DNA of 34,863 bases. Source: a virus. The notes below the pieces were generated by a model that was given only the letters and a program-made list of their open reading frames with translations, did no database searches and had not been told where the DNA came from. This document shows positions 22,205 through 28,517 of the stretch, piece after piece. The stretch covers positions 1 to 34,863 of IMG/VR virus record IMGVR_UViG_3300033994_000248. One strand, given 5' to 3'. Positions within the stretch are counted from its first letter, which is position 1, and every line of letters begins with the position of its first letter. Made by a program: the position numbers and the translations under genes.

Positions 22205-22677
22205 AAACCTGCAAAACCTGTAAGCAACAGAAAGAATTAACCGAGTACAATAAAAACCAGCTGCAAAAAGACGGGCATGATTACATTTGCAAAGATTGCA
22301 GAAACGAGAAAAAAAGAAGTTACAACTTAGTAGGTGGTAAAAAGGTATGTAGTAAATGCCGGAAGACTAAAGAACTAACCGAATACTGCAAAAAAGCATA
22401 TAGCAAAACTGGATACAATAGCCAATGTAAAGAATGCGCTAAATTATATCAGAAATCCAAACGTCCTGAAAAGCCTGTGGTAATACACCCTGAAGGAGAA
22501 AAAGAATGCACGGGCTGTAAGAAGTCTTTACCTTACCCGGCTTTTAATCGCAATAAAGCCAGCAAAGATATGTATATGAGCAAATGTAAAAAATGTGAAA
22601 GCGACATGGCAAAGGCGAGGAAAGCAAAAGAAGATATCAATTACGCAGAGTTTTATTACCCTGTTGCACTTGATTAG
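22201..22677 (+). CDS. Triple zinc-ribbon protein
   Basis: 158 residues built almost wholly from three tandem units, each with CxxC, about 23-25 residues and a second CxxC: CKTC/CKDC, CSKC/CKEC and CTGC/CKKC. The first two share KELTEY after the first pair. Each unit can bind one zinc ion, and the surface is very basic, so nucleic-acid binding is likely. Similar ribbons occur alone in phage endonuclease VII-like and transcription-related proteins, but the catalytic residues of those enzymes are not seen. It could be a transcription factor for middle or late genes. Two palindromes follow its stop codon. Confidence 0.6.
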   Translation: MKTCKTCKQQKELTEYNKNQLQKDGHDYICKDCRNEKKRSYNLVGGKKVCSKCRKTKELTEYCKKAYSKTGYNSQCKECAKLYQKSKRPEKPVVIHPEGEKECTGCKKSLPYPAFNRNKASKDMYMSKCKKCESDMAKARKAKEDINYAEFYYPVALD

Positions 22678-22686
22678 TACCATATT

Positions 22687-22727
22687 GTTGACGTCAACGA
22701 AATGGTCAACTATTCGGAAATTCCGAA
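22687..22727. promoter_or_regulatory. Two adjacent palindromes, possible operator
   Basis: GTTGACGTCAAC (22687-22698) is a perfect 12-bp palindrome, with a further GTCAAC half at 22705-22710. TTCGGAA-A-TTCCGAA (22713-22727) is a second inverted repeat with 7-base arms. Both lie in the 69-base gap between 22677 and 22747. No T-run follows, so they do not look like terminators. Confidence 0.5.
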
Positions 22728-22746
22728 CAATTAAAAAACAAATAAC

Positions 22747-22938
22747 ATGGAACAGACAGCAGTAGACTTTTTGGTTAAAAAATTTCACGATTATGGTACA
22801 TTGTATTATTCAGACATCAGCGAAGCCAAAGAGATAGAACGTGAACAAATGCTTGACATCTGGGAGCAAGGTATGAATGCGATGAATGGGCATAACATTC
22901 GGTTTGATGATTACGTAAAAGATAATTATGGGCTTTAA
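22747..22938 (+). CDS. Small conserved protein of unknown function
   Basis: 63 residues: EQTAVDFLVKKFHDYG, then EAKEIEREQMLDIWEQG. I recall this pattern as a small acidic helical family common in Bacteroidota phages and prophages, without known function. It follows the double palindrome region and overlaps the next open frame by up to 11 bases. It may be a regulator partner; this is speculation. Confidence 0.5.
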   Translation: MEQTAVDFLVKKFHDYGTLYYSDISEAKEIEREQMLDIWEQGMNAMNGHNIRFDDYVKDNYGL

Positions 22939-22948
22939 AACAAATATT

Positions 22949-23158
22949 ATGAAAAAAGTAAAAACGCAGCAAGAACAAATTCAGAAACACCTTGAATCAG
23001 GAAAAAAGTTAACAGCGGCACAGGCTTATGAAAAGTTCGGATGCCTTCGGTTAGCATCCCGGATATTCAACCTAAAGAAAGCAGGGCTGCCAATCATTAC
23101 CGAGATGGTTACAAAAAACGGAAGTACCTTTGCATCGTATCAACTTGTAAAAAAATAG
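22949..23158 (+). CDS. HTH_39-type winged-helix protein
   Basis: 69 residues from the ATG at 22949; an in-frame ATG at 22928 adds 7 residues and overlaps the previous gene. The sequence QIQKHLESGKKLTAAQAYEK, FGCLRLASRIFNLKKAGLPI matches the HTH_39 family, small DNA-binding proteins frequent in phages. It probably acts as a transcription regulator. The nearby palindromes (22687-22727), about 220 bases upstream, are one possible target. Confidence 0.65.
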   Translation: MKKVKTQQEQIQKHLESGKKLTAAQAYEKFGCLRLASRIFNLKKAGLPIITEMVTKNGSTFASYQLVKK

Positions 23159-23160
23159 CC

Positions 23161-23469
23161 ATGTATAATTACAAAGCAGTTGTTAACCGGGTCGTGGATG
23201 GTGATACAGTCAACCTGCAAATAGATTTGGGGTTTAGGTTATCATACACAGCAAATTGTAGGATGGCTGGTATAAACGCACCTGAAATGTCAGAAGATGC
23301 AGGTAGGCAGTCAAAGGTTGCATTAATGGAACATTTACAAGTAGGTCAGGTAGTAGACATAGTAAGCACAGGTTTAGACAAATACGGAAGACCTTTGGTG
23401 ATTGTAAAAGCAAACGGAACTGACATAAACATTAAAATGATAACACAGGGCTTTGCAGTCAAAATGTAA
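23161..23469 (+). CDS. Staphylococcal-nuclease-like (SNc) protein with altered active site
   Basis: 102 residues from the ATG at 23161; an open frame to 23041 is an overlap artefact. The SNc domain covers the whole protein: VVDGDTVNLQ (11-20), CRMAGINAPE (33-42) and DKYGRPLV (73-80). Relative to staphylococcal nuclease, Asp21, Arg35, Glu43 and Arg87 correspond to Asp15, Arg34, Glu42 and Arg77, but the calcium ligand Asp40 is Asn39. Activity may be reduced, shifted or absent. There is no signal peptide, so it acts in the cytoplasm, perhaps in DNA processing next to the VRR-NUC nuclease 3 bases downstream. Confidence 0.75.
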   Translation: MYNYKAVVNRVVDGDTVNLQIDLGFRLSYTANCRMAGINAPEMSEDAGRQSKVALMEHLQVGQVVDIVSTGLDKYGRPLVIVKANGTDINIKMITQGFAVKM

Positions 23470-23472
23470 TCA

Positions 23473-23793
23473 ATGGCAGACCTTACAGCTTCACAGATAA
23501 CAAAACACGCTTTGGAAGTACTGAACGCATGGGGTTACTATGTTTGGCGTAACAATAATTTATCTGTTCCCGGTCGCAAGTTTATTGGGGAAAAAGGCGT
23601 GAGCGACATAATAGGATACCATAAGCAAACGGGCAAGGCTGTGTATTGTGAAGTTAAAACAATTAACGACAAGTTCAGCGAATCGCAAATGCTATTTATG
23701 AGTAAGGCGAAGCAGGCAGGGTGCATTTGTTTAGTGGCACATCAAGTTAACAAGCAAATAAAGCTGGACTATTGGACAGACGAGATGAAATAA
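23473..23793 (+). CDS. VRR-NUC domain nuclease
   Basis: 106 residues forming a single VRR-NUC (PD-(D/E)XK-like) domain: the core GVSDIIGY (Asp45), then YCEVKT (Glu60, Lys62) and SESQMLFMSKA (Gln72). Stand-alone VRR-NUC proteins in phages are thought to cut branched or structured DNA during recombination or replication. The position beside an SNc-like protein and the annealing protein module fits. Its end overlaps the sigma-like gene by 22 bases, suggesting coupling. The catalytic set appears intact. Confidence 0.75.
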   Translation: MADLTASQITKHALEVLNAWGYYVWRNNNLSVPGRKFIGEKGVSDIIGYHKQTGKAVYCEVKTINDKFSESQMLFMSKAKQAGCICLVAHQVNKQIKLDYWTDEMK

Positions 23794-24278
23794 TCACAAG
23801 GCTTTACAATGATGCAGACATATCTGATGCAATAGGGAAAATGCGACCATTAGAGTTACAGGATGACCTGCGGAGTGAAATGTTTATGGTTCTTTGCCAA
23901 ATGGATGCAGCCCGGCTTATAGACCTACACGAAAGAAAGATATTAAAGTTTTATTTGGTTGGTACCATGTTAAACATGATAAAATCAGACCGAAGCACCT
24001 TTTTTAAAGTTTACAGGCGATATTTAGATGAACTACCTGAAGGCTTTACGGAAATGCAGGATAAGCAAGAAAGTAATGAAGAAGCGTTTGCACGGGTTGA
24101 ACAGGCAATGGATGGACTGCATTGGTACGAAAAAAGTGTTATGGAACAATTTGCTGAACTGAAAAATATCAGCGAATTAAGCAGGCGTACCAAAATACCA
24201 TACAGGAGTTTAAGCAAGACAATTAGCGATGCCCGAAAGAAAATAAAGACAGAGATTAAAAGCAATATAAAAGAATAA
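23772..24278 (+). CDS. Sigma-70-like transcription factor
   Basis: 168 residues starting at a TTG (23772), since no ATG lies near in frame and the start overlaps the upstream gene. Residues about 30-82 resemble sigma region 2 (DDLRSEMFMVLCQMD, FYLVGTMLNMIKSDRSTFFK) and about 116-160 resemble region 4 with an HTH (YEKSVMEQFAELKNISELSR, IPYRSLSKTISDARKKIK). Phage sigma-like proteins of this sort direct host RNA polymerase to middle or late promoters. It is placed late in the second early operon, upstream of modification and packaging genes. The candidate promoter type at 2513 and 4742 could be its target. Confidence 0.65.
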   Translation: MDRRDEIITRLYNDADISDAIGKMRPLELQDDLRSEMFMVLCQMDAARLIDLHERKILKFYLVGTMLNMIKSDRSTFFKVYRRYLDELPEGFTEMQDKQESNEEAFARVEQAMDGLHWYEKSVMEQFAELKNISELSRRTKIPYRSLSKTISDARKKIKTEIKSNIKE

Positions 24279-24303
24279 TGTTAAATTTGTTAAAACCTAC
24301 GCA

Positions 24304-24567
24304 ATGCAAGAATTAATCCACCAGCTTCAGATATTATTTGCGGCTATTTTAGCAGCTGTTTACTTTATAGAGATGGCAAGGATGCACAAGGCTCTACGGC
24401 TCGATTTTAAGCCTTTTAATTGCTTGATGTGTTTATCTACGTGGTTAGCTTTAGGCTTCCAATTTGTGCCTTCCTTTGCGCTTACATTCATAATTGTTTC
24501 CTGCCTTGCTGGAGCATTAGTTAACCCAATCAAAAACTTTATTCAAAATATTAATTTAAAGCAATGA
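24304..24567 (+). CDS. Membrane protein with Cys pair
   Basis: 87 residues with probably three hydrophobic segments (about 9-23, 40-55 and 57-72) and the motif FKPFNCLMCLSTW between the first and second. The Cys-x-x-Cys and following Trp are a pattern I recall in small Bacteroidota phage membrane proteins of unknown role. It could sit in the inner membrane and alter it, for example in superinfection exclusion; this is a guess. A weak TAAATTTG box lies at 24282 without a -33 partner. The next gene overlaps by 4 bases. Confidence 0.5.
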   Translation: MQELIHQLQILFAAILAAVYFIEMARMHKALRLDFKPFNCLMCLSTWLALGFQFVPSFALTFIIVSCLAGALVNPIKNFIQNINLKQ

Positions 24568-24881
24568 CACAAAAAGAAATAGACTTCTGTCAGGAACACA
24601 TAATAAACTTTGAATCTGTAAAGTTGGGATTCACTCGTAACATTCCGCATGGGGTATTGGCTGAATACGAAAAGCTGTACCAAACTTACCTTGACCCACA
24701 CTTTGCGTTAACATACTATTGTTCTTCCTGCGTTTTTGATATGCTTATCAGATTAGGTAACCACTTCGATAATCAGAAAGCAAAGGCTTTTGTCTTCCCG
24801 GATGACTTGGACACAATACAACCCGACCCGAATGCGCAGCCTGTTGAATTAAAGAAAAGAGGAAGAAAGCCAAAGCAATGA
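24564..24881 (+). CDS. Protein with Cys pair and AT-hook-like tail
   Basis: 105 residues. A central YYCSSCVFDMLIRL with CxxC is followed by an acidic linker (PDDLDTIQPDPN) and a basic end KKRGRKPKQ, which resembles an AT-hook that binds the minor groove of AT-rich DNA. No enzymatic motif is visible. The gene overlaps both neighbours by 4 bases (ATGA), so it belongs tightly to this operon. DNA binding is inferred from the tail only. Confidence 0.5.
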   Translation: MTQKEIDFCQEHIINFESVKLGFTRNIPHGVLAEYEKLYQTYLDPHFALTYYCSSCVFDMLIRLGNHFDNQKAKAFVFPDDLDTIQPDPNAQPVELKKRGRKPKQ

Positions 24882-25432
24882 CAATAACACCTGCCGAGTT
24901 TTTAAAGTTAGAGTTAGAGATGGGCATTAGTGCTGATAACCCAGCCTTTAGGGAATTAGCACGCAAGACGGCTGAATGTATTACCGAACCATATACTAAC
25001 GTTTTCGATTTTGGTGCAGGTACCGGGCTTTACAGCAATGCCTTCCATGAATTAGGAAAGCCAGTTTTTGCATTCGAAATATGGGAAGAACACAGGCGGT
25101 ATATGTTCGAAAAGTTTCCGCACCTTGTTCAAACACAAACAATATTTACAACAGACCTGTTGTTAATGATTGAGGTTGCAGAACACATGACGGAAGCAGA
25201 ATTGCGATACTTCTTTAGCCGGGTAACACCGAGGCTGATATTATTCAGCAGTACGCCTTACAGCAACCCTGAATTTGATGCAATGTGGGGGCATATACAT
25301 ATTTTGCCTCCTGAAGAATGGGTATTCTTCTTCAAGGGTTTAGGGTATCAAGTTAAGCGGATGCCCGGACTTCCTACACCATGGGCTATGTTATTAGAAA
25401 GAACACAAAACACAAACAAATATGAAAGGTAG
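24878..25432 (+). CDS. SAM-dependent methyltransferase-like protein
   Basis: 184 residues with a class I methyltransferase core: motif I NVFDFGAGTGLYS (41-53), an acidic strand end at FAFEIWEE, the motif LLMIEVAEHM, and FSSTPYSNPEFDAMWGHIH. It lacks a DNA methyltransferase DPPY or PC motif, so small-molecule, sugar or protein substrates are more likely. It lies in one operon with a glycosyltransferase (25772), separated by one small gene; together they may build or modify a sugar on DNA, virion or host surface. The product itself cannot be deduced. Confidence 0.6.
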   Translation: MTITPAEFLKLELEMGISADNPAFRELARKTAECITEPYTNVFDFGAGTGLYSNAFHELGKPVFAFEIWEEHRRYMFEKFPHLVQTQTIFTTDLLLMIEVAEHMTEAELRYFFSRVTPRLILFSSTPYSNPEFDAMWGHIHILPPEEWVFFFKGLGYQVKRMPGLPTPWAMLLERTQNTNKYER

Positions 25433-25781
25433 CGTAATGTCAGCCATCCATCATTTACGGGCAGCTATTGAATACATGGATGATTTTGTAAGGGAATCAA
25501 ACAGAAAGCATGGCGGCTCACGTGGAGCAGCAAAGTTCGGTGAGTACAGTAAAAAGATGAAGTGGATATTAACGGACATGAGAACCTACCCACATTTTTG
25601 TGATGAAGTACGGGATGGGTTTAGAAAGGAAATGCAAAGCGATGTCTTTGCTTATGTTTCAATAGCTGAAAAATGCAGCCTGTTAGAACCACAGCAAAGG
25701 GAAATGTTAGACGATGTATTGGATAGAATTTTGGCAGGGGAAACAATAGAAGTACAATTAAAAGCTGAACCATGCGAATAA
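25422..25781 (+). CDS. Protein of unknown function between methyltransferase and glycosyltransferase
   Basis: 119 residues. The ATG at 25422 is preferred over 25437 because AACACAAAACACAAACAAAT precedes it. Helical and charged: RAAIEYMDDFVRESNRKHGG, SRGAAKFGEYSKKMKWILTD, and EMLDDVLDRILAGETIEV. I recall similar proteins near glycosyltransferases in related phages but no function. It overlaps both neighbours by about 10 bases, which points to a joint role with them. Confidence 0.5.
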   Translation: MKGSVMSAIHHLRAAIEYMDDFVRESNRKHGGSRGAAKFGEYSKKMKWILTDMRTYPHFCDEVRDGFRKEMQSDVFAYVSIAEKCSLLEPQQREMLDDVLDRILAGETIEVQLKAEPCE

Positions 25782-26806
25782 TGGCGGTAGGGGATAGGTT
25801 CAGCGGTGTAAGTTACCACAGGCTATTTTTGCCGATAGCTTTCCTGAAGCGTGAAAAGGCTTTCTTTTCAGATACGCTTTACGAAAAAGAACTGGAGCAG
25901 GGGTATGATGTTGTCCTTATTAATCGCTGCATATTCGAAGAAAACAAGGTAAAGCCTGTGCATGAAGTAATGGAAACAAAGGCGAAGTACGGGTTTAAGC
26001 TGGTGGTTGATATAGATGATTATTGGCACCTTGACCAATGGCATATCTTAAAAAACGGATATCCTACGCAGCAGATTATGGACTATATCATGGCAGCAGA
26101 TATGGTAACGACTACCAACGAAAAGCTACGGGATAGGATTTTAACCCTTAACAAGAACGTTTATGTAGTGCCGAACGCTTTGCCTTTCGGGCAAGACCAG
26201 TTTATTGCAGATGTAATGCCAACCGAAGGAATAGAAGGGAGGTGTCGCTTTGTTTATGCTGGAGGCGTTACACATCAGCGTGACCTTGACATACTGCATA
26301 ACCCGATGAAAAGGGTAGCAACGGATACAGAACTTAACAAGCTAACCCATTTTACTATCTGTGGCTATGACGGAAGCAATGCGAGAAGCAAAGATATTTG
26401 GGATAGGATGGTACACAATTACACAGCAGGTCTAAAAGTTAGCTGCCATGTAAAATCTGCACTACCAGTTGCACAATACATGAATTTTTATGCCGAAGCC
26501 GATGCAGCATTAGTGCCATTATTAGGTTCTGATTTTAACAGCATGAAGTCCAACCTAAAAGTATTAGAAGCAGCTTGTAAAAAGATTCCGGTAATTGCTT
26601 CGGATGTTTCACCCTATGCCGAATGTCCGCACGTTTTAAAAGTATCAAAGCAAGGTGATTGGTATAAACATATTAAAACATTAGCCAAATCTGAATCACT
26701 AAGAAAAACAATCGGAACAGCTAATTATGAATGGGCAACAGAGAACCATAATCTGCACAAGTGGAACGAGGTTAGGGCGGAATTATTTAACAGCTTAATA
26801 AATTAA
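25772..26806 (+). CDS. Glycosyltransferase, GT-B fold (GT4-like)
   Basis: 344 residues. GT-B landmarks: an N-terminal Rossmann start (MRIMAVGDRFSGVSYHRLFL), VVDIDDYWH (78-86), VVPNAL (132-137), a second-domain start FVYAGGVTHQRDL (160-172), and the donor-binding loop SNLKVLEAACKKIPVIASD (260-278) with Lys263 and Glu266. It should transfer a sugar from a nucleotide donor; the acceptor may be DNA, a virion protein or host glycan. It is the largest gene of the modification cluster. Phage glycosyltransferases often shield DNA from restriction, but no hydroxymethyl-pyrimidine synthesis gene is present, so a DNA target is uncertain. Confidence 0.75.
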   Translation: MRIMAVGDRFSGVSYHRLFLPIAFLKREKAFFSDTLYEKELEQGYDVVLINRCIFEENKVKPVHEVMETKAKYGFKLVVDIDDYWHLDQWHILKNGYPTQQIMDYIMAADMVTTTNEKLRDRILTLNKNVYVVPNALPFGQDQFIADVMPTEGIEGRCRFVYAGGVTHQRDLDILHNPMKRVATDTELNKLTHFTICGYDGSNARSKDIWDRMVHNYTAGLKVSCHVKSALPVAQYMNFYAEADAALVPLLGSDFNSMKSNLKVLEAACKKIPVIASDVSPYAECPHVLKVSKQGDWYKHIKTLAKSESLRKTIGTANYEWATENHNLHKWNEVRAELFNSLIN

Positions 26807-26808
26807 GT

Positions 26809-27003
26809 ATGCCAGTAGTTAAATGTAGCAACGGAAAATGGAGAATAGGTAACGGCTTATGCGTTTACGATACCAAAGAAAAAGCGACAGAAGTTTGGCA
26901 AGCTATATTAGCAACGGGTAAATACAAAACAGATGAACACACAGAAAGTAAAAATCAGCGAGGTAAAAGCGAATCCGAACAACCCAAGACTGATAAAAGA
27001 TGA
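26809..27003 (+). CDS. Small protein with MPVVKCSNGKWRIG motif
   Basis: 64 residues. MPVVKCSNGKWRIGNGLCVY and the following helix (EKATEVWQAIL) match a short domain I recall as a stand-alone protein or as a fused module in phage packaging and protease genes; its role is unknown. The last 24 or so residues are charged and disordered and overlap the next gene by 71 bases in another frame. Starts 3 bases after the glycosyltransferase stop. Confidence 0.5.
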   Translation: MPVVKCSNGKWRIGNGLCVYDTKEKATEVWQAILATGKYKTDEHTESKNQRGKSESEQPKTDKR

Positions 27004-28129
27004 CAAGTTTAAAAAGCTGGTAAAGTCCATTCAGGAGTTTCCGGAGATGTTAAGCCTTCGCCCAATAGTAGTCAATGCGGATATGGTAGTCTTGGGTGGT
27101 AACATGAGGCTGAAGGCTTGTAAAGAAGCAGGACTGAAAGAGGTGGATATAATCAAAGCCGATGACCTAACCGAAGAACAACAGAAGCAGTTTATCATAA
27201 AGGATAACGTCGGCTTTGGTGAATGGGATTGGGAAGACCTTGCAAATAATTGGGATGCAGAACAGCTAACTGATTGGGGGTTGGATATACCCGACTTTAA
27301 AACAGAAGTGCTTGAAGCAGAGGAAGATGACTACGAAATACCTGAAGAACTAAAAACGGATATTGTACTTGGTGATTTATTTGAGATAGGTGAGCATCGT
27401 TTGCTTTGTGGGGATTCAACAGATAGCGACCAAGTTGCAAAGCTAATGAACGGACAGAAGGCAGATATGGTGTTTACTGACCCCCCTTATGGAGTAAGTT
27501 ATGAAGGGGGACACAATAAAAAGAAAAGAAAAGGTATTGAAAATGATACTCTTGAAGGGCAAGATTTAACAGACTTGTTTTATGAATCCTTAATGAATGC
27601 AGATTTGTTTTCACACGAACATTCAGCATTTTATATTTGGTATAGCACAAATAAATCTGTTGAAACATTTAATTCATTTGCCAATTTGAATCTGCAAGTA
27701 AGGGCAGTCTTATGCTGGTATAAGGTGAAAAGTGGGTTAGGTGCATTTATGGCACAATACATACCAAACTTTGAACCTTTTATTTATGCATTTAAGAAAG
27801 GCAAAAGTCCGCAATGGTTTGGGGCAAGTGATGAGAAAAGTGTATGGGAACTGAAAAAGGATAGCAATAATGACTACCACCCAACACAAAAACCAGTTGA
27901 ACTACCTGAAAGAGCGATGAAGAATAGTAGCAAAGTAAATGATATTATTCTTGATGTATTCGGTGGAAGCGGTAGCACAATGGTTGCAGCGGAGCAACTG
28001 AAAAGGAAAGCAAGACTTATGGAACTTGACCCAAAATATTGTCAGGTAATAGTTGACAGGATGATGAAACTTGACCCGAGTTTGGAGGTCAAAAGGAACG
28101 GGGTAAAATATATCAAAACATCGGAATAA
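26933..28129 (+). CDS. ParB-like domain fused to a beta-class DNA methyltransferase
   Basis: 398 residues. The N-terminal ParB/Srx-like nuclease-fold domain (about 1-120) includes NPNNPRLIKDDKFKKLVKSI and VLGGNMRLKACKEAGL. The C-terminal half is an N6-adenine/N4-cytosine methyltransferase with motif IV DPPYG (183-187) before motif I LDVFGGSGST (340-349), the beta-class order. This fusion is widespread in phages and probably methylates phage DNA against host restriction. It lies just upstream of terminase, so modified DNA would be packaged next. No matching restriction enzyme is nearby. Confidence 0.8.
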   Translation: MNTQKVKISEVKANPNNPRLIKDDKFKKLVKSIQEFPEMLSLRPIVVNADMVVLGGNMRLKACKEAGLKEVDIIKADDLTEEQQKQFIIKDNVGFGEWDWEDLANNWDAEQLTDWGLDIPDFKTEVLEAEEDDYEIPEELKTDIVLGDLFEIGEHRLLCGDSTDSDQVAKLMNGQKADMVFTDPPYGVSYEGGHNKKKRKGIENDTLEGQDLTDLFYESLMNADLFSHEHSAFYIWYSTNKSVETFNSFANLNLQVRAVLCWYKVKSGLGAFMAQYIPNFEPFIYAFKKGKSPQWFGASDEKSVWELKKDSNNDYHPTQKPVELPERAMKNSSKVNDIILDVFGGSGSTMVAAEQLKRKARLMELDPKYCQVIVDRMMKLDPSLEVKRNGVKYIKTSE

Positions 28130-28136
28130 CATCGGA

Positions 28137-28517
28137 ATGGCAAAGCAGATAAAACAAGAACACGGGGGGAGTTTAACAAGACCCGAGAAGGGAGAAACGA
28201 TGAATCCAAACGGAAGACCGAGGAAGTACGTTAGCCTTCTGAAAGATGCAGGGTATAAATTATCCGAGATAAATGATACTATTCAGACGATGATGGCAAT
28301 GGATATACAGGAACTCAAAGGCGTTTATGAAAATCCACAGGCTACCATATTGGAAAAGACCATAGCAAGTGCGATGCGGAAAAGTTTAGAGAAAGGTAGC
28401 CTGTACTCATTGGAAACGCTTTTAACGAGGGTTTACGGGAAACCAAAGGAAACGGCAGAAGTAACCAATGATGGGAAGATAGAAGTGGTCTTTGTAAATG
28501 GCAAGACTATATTATGA
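28137..28517 (+). CDS. Small terminase subunit-like protein
   Basis: 126 residues directly upstream of the large terminase and overlapping it by 4 bases. A basic N-terminus (NPNGRPRKYVSLLKDAGYKL) probably contacts DNA; a helical core follows (QELKGVYENPQATILEKTIA, then GSLYSLETLLTRVYGKPKET), the pattern of Bacteroidota phage small terminases. The short beta tail (KIEVVFVNGKTI) could contact the portal or large subunit. It is expected to form a ring that recognises the packaging start. Confidence 0.65.
   Translation: MAKQIKQEHGGSLTRPEKGETMNPNGRPRKYVSLLKDAGYKLSEINDTIQTMMAMDIQELKGVYENPQATILEKTIASAMRKSLEKGSLYSLETLLTRVYGKPKETAEVTNDGKIEVVFVNGKTIL

Noticed and set aside
24282-24289. TAAATTTG as a promoter before 24304
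   Set aside because: It matches TAnnTTTG, but there is no TTTG-type element 19-21 bases upstream, and the implied leader would be only a few bases long.
26933-27003. Programmed frameshift joining the 26809 protein to the ParB-methyltransferase
   Set aside because: The methyltransferase has its own ATG and a complete ParB start, and no convincing slippery heptamer is in register within the overlap.
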